Shown piece after piece: positions 17,976 to 26,876 of a stretch of DNA of 64,000 nt. A program made the position numbers and the translations under genes. The stretch comes from JBBRHQ01 sp963815645 (GTDB lineage: Bacteria; Actinomycetota; Thermoleophilia; Solirubrobacterales; 70-9): contig CAWFHL010000001.1 in NCBI GenBank assembly GCA_963815645.1, positions 1,860,001 to 1,924,000 on the forward strand, given 5' to 3'. Numbering within the stretch: the first letter of the stretch is position 1; the number at the start of each line of letters is the position of its first letter. A model generated the notes under the pieces. That model did no database searches. It was not told the origin of the DNA and saw nothing but the letters and a program-made list of their open reading frames with translations.

Positions 17976-19135
17976 GCGGGATGTGAGATCACCTCCGCCA
18001 CCGCGGCGTAGATCTCGGTGACGGGAAAGGGGTCGGGAAGATCCCGGGTCAGGCCGCGGCCGCGGTAGAAGAAGATGCCGTCGGTGGAAGGCGCCTCGGG
18101 AAGGTAGCCGTGCATCGCCCGCTCCGGGTAGCGGCGCTGCTTGAGGACGCCCGGGACGAAGTAGTTGGGGTGGAAGACGACCCCCTCCTCGGCGACAAGC
18201 ACCTCCTCGCCGTAGGTCGAGCGGTCGGCGAAATCTATCCCGTAGCGACGGCGATCCTCGTCGTCCAATAGCTGTCCCGGGACCCCCTCGAGCGCCGCAA
18301 GAACCGACGCGCGCCGCTCCTCGCTGGGAAACCAGAAGCGGGCGAAGGTGCTGTCCATGAAGACCACGTAATCGACCCCGAGGCGGAAGCCCTCGAGCCG
18401 GGCGAAGAGGTCGAACGTCTCGGCGACATCTGTCATCCCGTGGTCTGAGAACAGCATCATCTCCGGCTGCGGTGAGCGGGAGAGGGCGATCTCCCATGCC
18501 TGCTCGAGGAAGCGCTCGATCTCGGCGATCGGCCCGCCAAGAGCCTCGGCCGAAGCGCCGGCGACGTGCCCGCCGCTGTCCAGCGCCGGGTCATAGAAGA
18601 AGAAGACGTCGACATCGTCGATCCGCTTGCGCAGGTAGGCGAGCTGCTCCTCGGCCCGCAGGCCGCCCTTGATGTAGCGGAATTCGTGTCGCAGTCCGAG
18701 CTCGGAGAACAGGTCCACCAGGGTCGGGACCGGCAGCGCGATCGGCGGAAACTCGTCGTAGCGGATTGCATGGCGCGAGAACAGGTGGCTGATCTCGAGC
18801 GGCAGGCGCAGCCGGTGCTCCGCCGAGTAACCAAGTTTGCGGGTGATCCTGAACCAGACCAGCCGCCAGAGGTCGATCAGCGGCCTCAGCAGAACGGTTC
18901 GCGGCCGCGAGAAGAAGCGCTGCGTCGCGGAACGCTCCCGGGGGTCGAGGTAGTACTCCGTCCAGATCCCGGTCTCGCGAGGCAGCCGCCCGCTGACGAT
19001 TGCCGGCATCACGGTGGAGCTGTAACCGAGCAGGGTTCGCAGTGGGCGCCGCTGGTCCCAGAAGCCCGGCATGAAGCTCCGCTGCCCGGTGTACTGCCAG
19101 GCAAAGCCGTCGGCGAAGTAGAGGATCAGCTTCAT
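17948..19135 (-). CDS. Alkaline phosphatase superfamily protein (type I phosphodiesterase/nucleotide pyrophosphatase-like)
   Basis: A 395-aa protein of the alkaline-phosphatase fold. The N-terminal metal Asp sits in LYFADGFAW (residue ~9), the presumed nucleophile region is GYSSTVMPAIVSGRLP, and the second metal site is MLFSDHGMTDV. A third acidic/His region is DPALDSGGHVAGA. No signal peptide is visible, so it acts in the cytoplasm. It overlaps the nucleotidyltransferase gene (ATGA), implying a joint role. Substrate unknown: it could hydrolyse a phosphodiester or sugar nucleotide, or transfer a phospho-group to the glycan. Confidence 0.8.
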   Translation of the reverse strand: MKLILYFADGFAWQYTGQRSFMPGFWDQRRPLRTLLGYSSTVMPAIVSGRLPRETGIWTEYYLDPRERSATQRFFSRPRTVLLRPLIDLWRLVWFRITRKLGYSAEHRLRLPLEISHLFSRHAIRYDEFPPIALPVPTLVDLFSELGLRHEFRYIKGGLRAEEQLAYLRKRIDDVDVFFFYDPALDSGGHVAGASAEALGGPIAEIERFLEQAWEIALSRSPQPEMMLFSDHGMTDVAETFDLFARLEGFRLGVDYVVFMDSTFARFWFPSEERRASVLAALEGVPGQLLDDEDRRRYGIDFADRSTYGEEVLVAEEGVVFHPNYFVPGVLKQRRYPERAMHGYLPEAPSTDGIFFYRGRGLTRDLPDPFPVTEIYAAVAEVISHPAQSRSSTER

Positions 19136-20109
19136 CTCGCGTTCTTGGTCGTCCGCAGTATCTGGGGGCATCGGGACCAGAGTCGCACCAGCTCCGCGGC
19201 TTCGGCGCCCGAGCCCTTGCCGGAGAGAGCAACGGCTGCGGCTCGCCACAGTCTGACGATCGGGTCCTGGGTCGGCGCGTGCATGCCGTCCCGGCCGCCG
19301 CGCAGCCCGAGAGCCGCCCAGTAGGCGCGGTGGGTGGGATGGCGCTCGGTGCGGGCCAGCTGCCCGAGCTGGCCTCGGAGCCCGCCAGGGCCGCCGCTGT
19401 GTCGCTGCATCGCGTGCTGGAGCTCGGCGAACAGGTCCTCGAGAGCGAGATCGGCATCCGTCTCCGGCATCGCCGTGCCGCTCCGGCGGGCGTCCTCGGC
19501 CTCGAGGTAGCGGCGGCTCGCGGTTGCGACCGGCCCGCCCAGGGGCCGGCGGTGGATCTCCTCGGCGCGCTCGCGGAAGCTGGGCCTGTAGCGGCCTTCG
19601 AGCACCAGCTGTGCCTCGCCGATCGCCTCGTAGCTCTTCCGCGTTGCCCACTCGGCCTCCGCGAGCCCGGCGCGATGCTTGAGCTGCTCGAACAGCCGAT
19701 TGGCGAGGAGGCGGACCCCCTCCCACGCAGGAATCTGCTCCGGGCGGGCCAGCGAGATCTTCTCCAGCACCGCCGGGTCGCCATCGACCACGACGCCGTT
19801 CTGGCGGGCCTCGTAGTTGGTCAGGGTCGCGTAGCGCAGGGTGCCGACCGGGATCCGACCTCCCTCGATGCCGCGGTCGGCGTGGCGGGCGATCACACGC
19901 TCGACCGCGCGGGTGCGATCGAGGCGAATCGAGGGGGAGCGCCCGATCACCATGATGTCGATGTCGGAGTCGAGCCGCCCGTCGCGCCAGCGCTCCTCGT
20001 CGCGGGCGGCGGAGCCGGCGACGACGACCCCGAGCACTTCGCGATGGCCGGGATCGGTACGAAGGTCCGCGGCGAAGTCGGTCGCCCGCAGCCGGACCTC
20101 CTCGTTCAT
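19132..20109 (-). CDS. Nucleotidyltransferase-fold protein with helical C-terminal domain
   Basis: A 325-aa protein with the minimal nucleotidyltransferase signature: GSAAR at residues ~32-36 and the metal pair SDIDIMV (D49 and D51). The remaining ~200 residues are helical, resembling the substrate-binding part of aminoglycoside/sugar nucleotidyltransferases. The gene overlaps GT4 upstream and the phosphodiesterase-like gene downstream by four bases each, so the three are translated together. Its partner molecule is unknown; addition of NMP to a glycan precursor is one possibility. Confidence 0.8.
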   Translation of the reverse strand: MNEEVRLRATDFAADLRTDPGHREVLGVVVAGSAARDEERWRDGRLDSDIDIMVIGRSPSIRLDRTRAVERVIARHADRGIEGGRIPVGTLRYATLTNYEARQNGVVVDGDPAVLEKISLARPEQIPAWEGVRLLANRLFEQLKHRAGLAEAEWATRKSYEAIGEAQLVLEGRYRPSFRERAEEIHRRPLGGPVATASRRYLEAEDARRSGTAMPETDADLALEDLFAELQHAMQRHSGGPGGLRGQLGQLARTERHPTHRAYWAALGLRGGRDGMHAPTQDPIVRLWRAAAVALSGKGSGAEAAELVRLWSRCPQILRTTKNAR

Positions 20110-21311
20110 CGGCCCGGTCCCGATCCGCCCGCTTCGGCGTAGATCGCCTCCAGCTCGGGCAGCACGGCCTCGGAGGAGAAGCGCCCGACCGCGTCCCGCG
20201 CTCCCTGCCCGAGCCGCTCGCGCAGCCCGGGGTCGTCGAGCAGCAGGGTGATCGCACTCAACAGGGCAGCCGAGTTCTTGGGCTGAACCAGGAGGCCGCT
20301 GACGCCGTCCTCGACGATCTCGGTCAAGCCACCGGTCGCCGAAGCAATCACCGGTCGTCCCCAGGCCATCGCCTCCAGGGCGACGGTCGGGCAGGGGTCG
20401 GGCCAGACGGAGGGGACCACCAGCAGGAGGGCGTCGCGGTAGAGGCCGGCGAGCTCGGCCTCCCCGCGCTGCCCCAGGTCGCTGACCGCCTTGGCGGCGA
20501 GGGTTCCGTCGCCCCCCGCCAGCTTCAGATCGAGGCCCCGGTCACGGAGGCCGCGGAACGCCTCCAGCAACACCTGGCGGCCCTTGTGCGGCGCCGCCGG
20601 CCCGACGAAGAGGATCGAGGGCTTCTGGCCCGCGGGGGCAGGCTCCGCAGCGCTCCCGGCCTCCAGGGGCAGGTCGATGAAGTTCGGGACCACGCGGAGC
20701 AGGCCGGGGTCGACGCCCGCTTCGCCGACCCGCCTGGCGACGTGGTCGGAGACCGCGATCATCAACCGCATCCTCCCCGTGAGCTTCGAAACCGTCCGCT
20801 CCAGCGCCAGCGCCAGGCCGGCCCGCTTGGGGAAGGCGAGATCGTCGCAGTGCAGGCAGGCGCGACCGCGGCCCGGGCCGCACTCGGAATCGAAGCGCAG
20901 CAGCGACTTCTTCGGGCAGGCGAGGCCGTAATCGTGCAGGGTGCAGACCGCGCGGCGCGCCCACTCGCCGGAGCAGCCGGCGACCGAGAAGGCGCACCAA
21001 CCGTGCGCGTGGACGACGTCGGGCCGGAAGGACTCGGCCGCGGCTTCGAGCCCCCGCCCGAAGGCCCGGTCGGGCCAGGGGGGAAGAAACGGAGGGGACC
21101 CCGCCTCATAGACTCCGGGCAGGCGGGAGAACGAGGAGCGGACGCGCCTTGCCCCGAAGCCCTCCTCGCCGATTTGGGCATCGGTGTCTCCGACGGCGAC
21201 GACCTCGACCTGGTGGCCGCGCGACGCGAGGTTGCGGGCGAGGCGCCTGACGTGAGTGGCGAGGCCGCCGCCGTCCGGGGGATAGTGATCGCAGACCTGG
21301 AGGATTCGCAT
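20106..21311 (-). CDS. Glycosyltransferase family 4 (GT-B)
   Basis: A 401-aa retaining glycosyltransferase. The N-terminal Rossmann half begins MRILQVCDHYPPDGGGLATH. The C-terminal half has the nucleotide-binding E-x7-E region EAMAWGRPVIASATGGLTEI. A Cys-rich insert (residues ~125-165, CLHCDDLAFP) is seen in several GT4 proteins of this size. It is predicted to add one sugar in assembly of the surface glycan on the cytoplasmic face. It lies 3 bases from the next GT4 gene and overlaps the nucleotidyltransferase. Confidence 0.88.
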   Translation of the reverse strand: MRILQVCDHYPPDGGGLATHVRRLARNLASRGHQVEVVAVGDTDAQIGEEGFGARRVRSSFSRLPGVYEAGSPPFLPPWPDRAFGRGLEAAAESFRPDVVHAHGWCAFSVAGCSGEWARRAVCTLHDYGLACPKKSLLRFDSECGPGRGRACLHCDDLAFPKRAGLALALERTVSKLTGRMRLMIAVSDHVARRVGEAGVDPGLLRVVPNFIDLPLEAGSAAEPAPAGQKPSILFVGPAAPHKGRQVLLEAFRGLRDRGLDLKLAGGDGTLAAKAVSDLGQRGEAELAGLYRDALLLVVPSVWPDPCPTVALEAMAWGRPVIASATGGLTEIVEDGVSGLLVQPKNSAALLSAITLLLDDPGLRERLGQGARDAVGRFSSEAVLPELEAIYAEAGGSGPGR

Positions 21312-21313
21312 CT

Positions 21314-22399
21314 TTACCCTGCTGAGGGGAGGGCCTCGCGGTAGACCGCCATTGTCGCTTTGAGCACGCTGTCCCAGGTCGGGATCGAGCCCCCCGGGGG
21401 GTCGCTCTCGGCGGCGGCATCGATCGCCGCCGCCAGCTCTGCCGCGGGAGCCGACAGCGGCACCAGACTGAGGCGCTCCCCCGCGAATCGCGCCGTGCCG
21501 CGGTGGGCGGGGATGTCACTGGCCACGACTCGGGCGCCCGCGTAGAGCGCCTCCAGCGGGGTGACCGGCATAGCCTCGATCTCGGACATCGTCACGTAGA
21601 CGTCAGCGGTGCGGAACCAGCGATAGAGCTCGCCGACCTCGAGCCGGCCGAGGAGCTCCACACGGCCGTCGAGGCCCAGCTCGCCGATCAGGCCCTCGAG
21701 CTCGGGCCGCACCGGCCCCTCCCCGGTGATCCGCAGCACGAAGCGCTGGTCGAGGTGGGCGAGGGCGCGGATCGTCTGGTCGAGCCTCTTGTAGGAATCG
21801 ATTCGTCCCGCGCTCAGCACCACGCGGGAGTCCCCGTAATCGAACGGCGTGGCCGCCGAGAGACGCTCGGCATCGACTCCGTTGGGGACCACGACGATCT
21901 TCGCTGCCGTGGCGGGGAAGTGCTCGGCGAGCAGGACGGCCTCGGCGGGGGCGACGGCGATCACCCGCGCGGAGCGCTCCATGATCCGCGAGCCCAGCAA
22001 CCGGTAGGGCCGGTGCAGAGCGTTCCTGAACCGTGAGTCGCTGCGTCCGTGGTAGTGGGGTGTGAAGACCAGCGGCGAGCGGGAGCCGAGCGCCGCGAAG
22101 AGGGCTGGCAGGGCGTGGTAGTTGTGGGCATGGATCAGGTCGTAGTCACTCCCGCTCCGACGGAGGAAGCGGGCAAGGCCGGGGGAGAACGGGTAGTGCC
22201 TGCTGGACGCGGCCACGGCGAACCGCCTGACCAGAACGCCGTCGAGGCTCTCGCTAGACGGTAGGCCTTGGTCATCGGTCTGGCAGAGGACCTCAACCGC
22301 CTCTCCCGCCGCGGCCAGCCTGGTCGCCAGCTGCTCGACGTGGGTCTCGACCCCGCCGATGGCCGGGCGGTAGAGGGGAGCGACGATCGCGACCCGCAT
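21314..22399 (-). CDS. Glycosyltransferase family 4 (GT-B)
   Basis: A 361-aa GT4 enzyme starting at MRVAIVAPLYRPAIGGVETH, where the N-terminal glycine-rich loop contacts the acceptor. The donor-binding half contains VVLSAGRIDSYKRLD and the E-x7-E motif EAMPVTPLEALYAG. I chose ATG 22399 because the fold begins there; the upstream in-frame extension is low-complexity Arg/Pro/Gly. The downstream gene, also GT4, follows after two bases. Sugar specificity is unknown. Confidence 0.88.
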   Translation of the reverse strand: MRVAIVAPLYRPAIGGVETHVEQLATRLAAAGEAVEVLCQTDDQGLPSSESLDGVLVRRFAVAASSRHYPFSPGLARFLRRSGSDYDLIHAHNYHALPALFAALGSRSPLVFTPHYHGRSDSRFRNALHRPYRLLGSRIMERSARVIAVAPAEAVLLAEHFPATAAKIVVVPNGVDAERLSAATPFDYGDSRVVLSAGRIDSYKRLDQTIRALAHLDQRFVLRITGEGPVRPELEGLIGELGLDGRVELLGRLEVGELYRWFRTADVYVTMSEIEAMPVTPLEALYAGARVVASDIPAHRGTARFAGERLSLVPLSAPAAELAAAIDAAAESDPPGGSIPTWDSVLKATMAVYREALPSAG

Positions 22400-22410
22400 C
22401 CGGTCCGCTT

Positions 22411-23340
22411 CTACTCGACCTCGACCCCGGCGGCCAGCGGTTGGCGGACGGCGATCCGCAGGCCCGCTTCGAGCGAGGTCTCGGGCCGCCAATCCAGATG
22501 GTCCCGCGCCCAGGAGCAGTCGGCGGCGAGCCGCTCGCGGTCGGAGCGCCGCAGCCGCGCCTCGTCGGTGCGGACGATCAGCTCCCGTCCCAGCACCCGG
22601 CCGGCGGTCTCGACGATCTCGGTCGCGTCGTAGTCCCTGCTGCCGCCGATGTTGGCGACCAGGTGTCGGGCGCCCAGGGCATACCTTCCGAGCGACGCCA
22701 GGGCGGCGGTGGCGTCCTCGACGAAGAGATAGCTGCGCCTCGTTGAGAGGTTCCCCAGCCGAACCTCTCCACCCAGTTCCGCCTGGCGGAGAATCGTCGG
22801 GATCAGGTGCGGGTTCGTCTCGCCGGGCCCGAAGACGTTGAACAGCCTGGCGATTGCCGTGCGGGTCCCGGTCCGCCGATGATGGAGGGCGGCGAGCTGC
22901 TCGGCCCAGAGCTTGGTGTGGCCGTAGACGTCGGTTGGCCCGAGCGCGCTGCCCTCGTGGTGGGGGTCGGGGCTGGGCGCGTAGACGGCGGCGCTGGAGG
23001 CGACGACGACCGCTTCGGCATCCGCCTTCGTGGCGGCGTCGAGCACCCGCTGGGTGCCCTCGACGTTGACTGCCACCGCCTTCGCCGGGTCCCGCTCGCA
23101 GGCGGGGATGAAGTGGATCGCCGCGAGATGGAAGACCACCTGCGGGCGGTGCTCCTCGATCAAGGCGCCGAGGGCGGGATCCCCGATGTCGGCGACGACG
23201 AGCGGGACGCCGTCGCCCAAGGCATTCTCGGGGCCGAGGCTGAGGTCGTCGACGGCGATCACCTCGTCGCCGGACTCTGAGAGCCGCCGGCAGAGGCTGG
23301 CTCCGACGAACCCACAGCCGCCTGTGACCAGCGCTCGCAT
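22411..23340 (-). CDS. NAD-dependent sugar-nucleotide epimerase/dehydratase
   Basis: A 309-aa extended SDR close to UDP-glucose 4-epimerases. It has the NAD motif TGGCGFVGASL (residues 6-16), the catalytic pair in VYGHTKLW (Tyr-x3-Lys near 145), and the preceding SSAAVYA serine region. It interconverts or dehydrates a UDP- or GDP-sugar to supply the local transferases. The start at ATG 23340 matches the family's usual MRALVTGG beginning. The frame is intact. Confidence 0.87.
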   Translation of the reverse strand: MRALVTGGCGFVGASLCRRLSESGDEVIAVDDLSLGPENALGDGVPLVVADIGDPALGALIEEHRPQVVFHLAAIHFIPACERDPAKAVAVNVEGTQRVLDAATKADAEAVVVASSAAVYAPSPDPHHEGSALGPTDVYGHTKLWAEQLAALHHRRTGTRTAIARLFNVFGPGETNPHLIPTILRQAELGGEVRLGNLSTRRSYLFVEDATAALASLGRYALGARHLVANIGGSRDYDATEIVETAGRVLGRELIVRTDEARLRRSDRERLAADCSWARDHLDWRPETSLEAGLRIAVRQPLAAGVEVE

Positions 23341-23383
23341 CAGCGCCTTCCGCGACATGCCGGCACTCGGGCGGCCGCGCTCA

Positions 23384-24463
23384 TCAGACCAGCGTCCTCC
23401 AGCCGGTCGGCCCCGAGTGGGCCCACTCGATCGCCTGGGCCGCGAACATCGTCGTCCAGGCGTTGTGGTGAACGGGAACCCAGCCCGGCTGATAGACGAG
23501 CGCCGCTCCGCCGGGGGCGGGGCGGGTGAGAGCCGCGAGCCGGGCGATGGCGTCGTCCATCCGGGGAGGCGCAGAGGGCAGGGTCGCCGCCATCCGCACG
23601 GCCTGTGCGGACGAGTCGCACTGCTCCATCTCTCCGCCGCCTTCGGGAGAGCCGACCGAGCGGGGGAACCCCGCCGAGGGGAGCTGCTGCTCCCAGGCCC
23701 AGGTGGTCGCCCGGCGGGCCCGGTCGGCGGCCTGCGCATCACCCTCGGCGGTTGCCCAGATCCACAGTCCCTCGGCGGCGTAGAGATGCGCATGGAGCAT
23801 CACGCCGTCGCTGCTGGGCTGGGTGCGGAAGGAGCCGTCGTCGTCCTGCATTGCGGAGATGTCCTCGATCAGGTGAAGGGCCGCATCGCGACCTTCCGCC
23901 AGCCCGGCATCCGCCGCCGCAAGCAGGCACTGGACGGTCTTCGCCAGGTGCGGCCGGCCTTCGGCCGACCAGCCGCCCCTCGAGGTCACGCCACCGTCGC
24001 CGAAGATCGGGCCCAGGCCGGATGGCTCGATCGCTTCGGCGGCGAGCATCCTCGCCAGCTCGAGGCCCGCCGCGGCCGGGCGATCGCTGCCCGTGACCCG
24101 GCCGAAGGAGATCAGGCCGGCCGAGATCATCGCCAGGTCGAAGCTGTAGAGGGCGTCACCGTCCCAGCCCTCCCTGGCCTGCAGCTCTCCGCGGGCGAGG
24201 CGGTCGGCCAGCCATTCGGCTGCGGAGTGCCCTCGCTGCAGCTCCTCCGGATCCGGGTGGGGCCGCCCGGCGAGATAGGTGAGGGCGTAGCCGGTGATCT
24301 CGGGGTACTCAAAGGACCCCACTCCTGTGCTCTCGTCGACCCAGGCGTAGAAGGCCCCCGAGGCAGACTGGATCGGTCCATGGCCGAGCCAACCGCGGAG
24401 CTCCTGCGGCGTATCGCCTGCGCCTGAAACCGGGGACCCGGGGTCCCTTCCCCGTCCGCTCAC
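23384..24463 (-). CDS. Predicted (alpha/alpha) barrel protein of unknown function
   Basis: A 359-aa protein made almost entirely of amphipathic helices, with repeated aromatic/Gly turn motifs such as GSFEYPEITGYALTYL, WDGDALYSFDLAMISAG and HLYAAEGLWIWATA. This layout resembles terpenoid-cyclase/glucuronyl-epimerase or GH88-type alpha toroids. Candidate Asp residues line the turns, but no catalytic signature is recognisable. It sits between the sugar epimerase and WecB, so it probably acts on the glycan or its precursor. No signal peptide is seen. Confidence 0.6.
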   Translation of the reverse strand: MSGRGRDPGSPVSGAGDTPQELRGWLGHGPIQSASGAFYAWVDESTGVGSFEYPEITGYALTYLAGRPHPDPEELQRGHSAAEWLADRLARGELQAREGWDGDALYSFDLAMISAGLISFGRVTGSDRPAAAGLELARMLAAEAIEPSGLGPIFGDGGVTSRGGWSAEGRPHLAKTVQCLLAAADAGLAEGRDAALHLIEDISAMQDDDGSFRTQPSSDGVMLHAHLYAAEGLWIWATAEGDAQAADRARRATTWAWEQQLPSAGFPRSVGSPEGGGEMEQCDSSAQAVRMAATLPSAPPRMDDAIARLAALTRPAPGGAALVYQPGWVPVHHNAWTTMFAAQAIEWAHSGPTGWRTLV

Positions 24464-24502
24464 CTGTCCTCCTGCGCTCCGCCCGATCAGGGCGAGGGCC
24501 TG

Positions 24503-25784
24503 TCAGGCGCGGTGACCCCTCCGCGGCTGGCGCTTCGGAACCTTCGTGTCAGCAGGTCCATCCCGAGCGAGGCGGACATCGCCTCCATATGGACGACCTC
24601 CCGGTCGGGAGGAAGCGGGAGAGTGATCGACGAGTGCCGCGGCGATCCGCGGGGCCGCCTTGCCGTCGCCATAGATCGAGTCCGCCGAGGCCATCATCTC
24701 GTAGGAGCCCTCGCTGGTCAGCAGGGCGTCGATCGAGCCGAAGACGCTGTCCTTTTCGGTACCGATCAGTCTGGCGATCCCGGCGTGCACTCCCTCCGGG
24801 CGCTCCGTCCACTCGCGCATCACCAGCACCGGCTTGCCGAGCCCCGCGGCCTCCTCCTGGAGCCCGCCCGAGTCGGTTACCACGAAGTGGCTCTTGTTGA
24901 GGATCCAGACGAGAGAGGGGTAATCGAGCGGCGGCAGCAGGCTGACGTTGGGAAGACCGGAGAGGATCCGGAAGAAGGGGGTGCGCGCTCTGGGATTGAG
25001 GTGGACCGGGCAGGCGAAATGGGTGCCCGGGTGGCGTTCGGCCGCCTCCCGCAGCCCCTCGCAGATCATGCTCCATCGGGGCGCCGAGGTTCTCCCGCCG
25101 GTGGGCGGTGACCAGGACCAGGCGCTCGCCGTTCGGGGCGAGGTGCGCCAGCCCGGCGGCGTGATGGTCGAAGGGGATCTTCGCCATCTGGTGGAGGGCG
25201 TCGATCACGGTGTTGCCGGTGACCACGACGGCGTCGGCCGAGATCCCCTCGCGGCGGAGGTTCTCCGCCGCCCACTCGGTCGGGGCGAAGTGGATCTCGG
25301 AGACCGCCGCGGCGATCCGCCTGTTTCCCTCCTCGGGGAACGGCGAGTGGATCTGCTGCGTCCGCAGCCCGGCCTCGACGTGGCCGAGGCGGACACCCTC
25401 GTGGAATGCGGCGAGGCTGGCGGACATCGAAGTCGTCGTGTCGCCCTGGACGAGAACCCACTCGGGGCGCTCCTGCTGGATCACCTCCTCGACCCCCTTC
25501 ATCACCGAGCGCGTGATCCCGGTCAGCGACTGCCCGTGGACCATGATGTCGAGGTCGTAGTCGGGCTTCAGCTGGAAGGTCATCATCACCTGGTCGAGCA
25601 GCTCTCGATGCTGAGCCGTGGCGCAGAGGCGCACCTCGAACTCGGGGCGCTGCTCGAGGGCGCGGACGACCGGGGACATCTTGATCGCGCCCGGGCGGGT
25701 CCCGACCACCACCAGGACCTTGCGTGTTTGCTCGGGCCGGCTGCCGTTGCCGTTCGGCACCGGGCCGTGGGCGTCAGGGGCCAT
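24503..25784 (-). CDS. wecB: UDP-N-acetylglucosamine 2-epimerase (frameshifted)
   Basis: Converts UDP-GlcNAc to UDP-ManNAc. The first half has the family start KVLVVVGTRPGAIKM, then VQGDTTTSM, HVEAGLRT and the TAHRRENLG motif. After a single frame change near 25066-25075, the second half continues with VHLNPRAR, NVSLLPPLDYP and VVTDSGGLQEEA (UDP-binding Ser/Gly/Glu). Together they give the normal ~380 aa plus tail. The extreme C-terminus may be altered by another shift near 24600-24660. The ATG at 25784 has GAGGGGAGG upstream and lies inside the end of the preceding GT2 gene. Confidence 0.85.
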
Positions 25785-26487
25785 CAGGGTCCTCCCCTCG
25801 GCGGCCTCGGGCGATTCGCCATTCCCTGGCGATCGTGCGAAGCACCCGCCATCCATCGGGGAAGGTCACCAGCCGGCCCTCGCCGTGGATTCGCTCGGCC
25901 TCGAAGCTCGGTACTTCGGCGATCCGCAATCCGTTTCGCACCGCCCGGATGTTAAGCATTGCCTCGACTTCGAAGCCGTCGGCGTCGATCTGGAGCTGGG
26001 GCACGACCCGTGCCCAGAAGGCGTTGTAGCCGTAGCAGAGGTCGGTGAACCGGGCGCCGAAGAGCGCCCTGACCATCCACACGAAGGCCCGGTTGCCTGC
26101 CTTGCGCAGAGCGGTCATGTCCGCCGTGCCCCCGCCCGGGATGAAGCGGGACCCCTTCGCGTAGTCGGCCCCGGCGAGCAGGGCGCCGACGAAGACATGG
26201 ATCTCGGCCGGGTCCTCGGAGCCATCGGCGTCCACCTGGACGATGATCTCCCCGGTCGCGGCCTCCCATCCCGTCCGGAGCGCGTTGCCCTTGCCCGGTG
26301 CCCTGCGGTTGGCGACGATGCGAACCTCCGGGCTCAGCTCCCGGGCGACGGCGACTGTCCGGTCGGTGCAGTGGTCGTCGACGACGATCACCTCGTCCAC
26401 CCAGGCGGGGACCTTGGGCAGCACATGGGGCAGGTTCTCGGCCTCGTTCAGGGCGGGGATGATCACGCTCACGGCGGGGGCGCCCAT
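25774..26487 (-). CDS. Glycosyltransferase family 2, dolichol-phosphate-mannose-synthase-like
   Basis: A 237-aa GT-A enzyme. It has the donor motif VIIPALNEAENL near the N-terminus, VDDHCTDRT, the metal-binding QVDADGSED and the acceptor-loop YAKGSRFI. The pattern matches DPM1-like enzymes that load a sugar on polyprenyl phosphate, which would supply the GT-C-like transferase at 12918-14799. The start could also be an upstream TTG at 26532; ATG 26487 precedes the conserved fold directly. It is the first gene of the minus-strand cluster. Confidence 0.85.
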   Translation of the reverse strand: MGAPAVSVIIPALNEAENLPHVLPKVPAWVDEVIVVDDHCTDRTVAVARELSPEVRIVANRRAPGKGNALRTGWEAATGEIIVQVDADGSEDPAEIHVFVGALLAGADYAKGSRFIPGGGTADMTALRKAGNRAFVWMVRALFGARFTDLCYGYNAFWARVVPQLQIDADGFEVEAMLNIRAVRNGLRIAEVPSFEAERIHGEGRLVTFPDGWRVLRTIAREWRIARGRRGEDPDGP

Positions 26488-26532
26488 AGGCCGATCGCCC
26501 GGCCCGGGCTCTCGGCCGCGAACAACCGTCAA

Positions 26533-26876
26533 CTCGGCAGCAGGCCCCGATTGGGAACCTTGTTCGCTGCTCCTTGGGAATGGAAGCGCTTGTTCTGGTA
26601 TGGCAGCTCTCCCGCCGATAGTCGATCGGCTTCTACCGCCGATTTCCGGCGGCGGACTCGCTCACTGGCCTGCAGGTCTCACTCCAACAACGATCCGAAG
26701 CCCCGATTGCTGACGCACCCTAGCTGACCGAAGCTGAATGCGGCTACTGATTTTCGGCTATTGAGGTTCGACGGGTTCGTGCGCAGCGGTTACCCCTGGC
26801 GGCGAAGCATAAACAGGACCGGCTCCTCGCTCGGGTCGAGGTTCCTTTCCGGGATACCTGGGTAGGATTGACCAGA
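26533..26876. other. Divergent intergenic region between glycan cluster and glycosidase
   Basis: This 344-base gap holds no convincing gene. It must contain the promoter of the minus-strand cluster and does contain the TAGGAT element (26863-26868) for the plus-strand gene. A 6-bp hairpin, CCGCCG-ATTTC-CGGCGG, lies at 26636-26652. Confidence 0.5.
26863..26868 (+). promoter_or_regulatory. Leaderless -10 element (TAGGAT)
   Basis: TAGGAT ends 8 bases before the ATG at 26877, with no ribosome binding site between. Confidence 0.4.
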
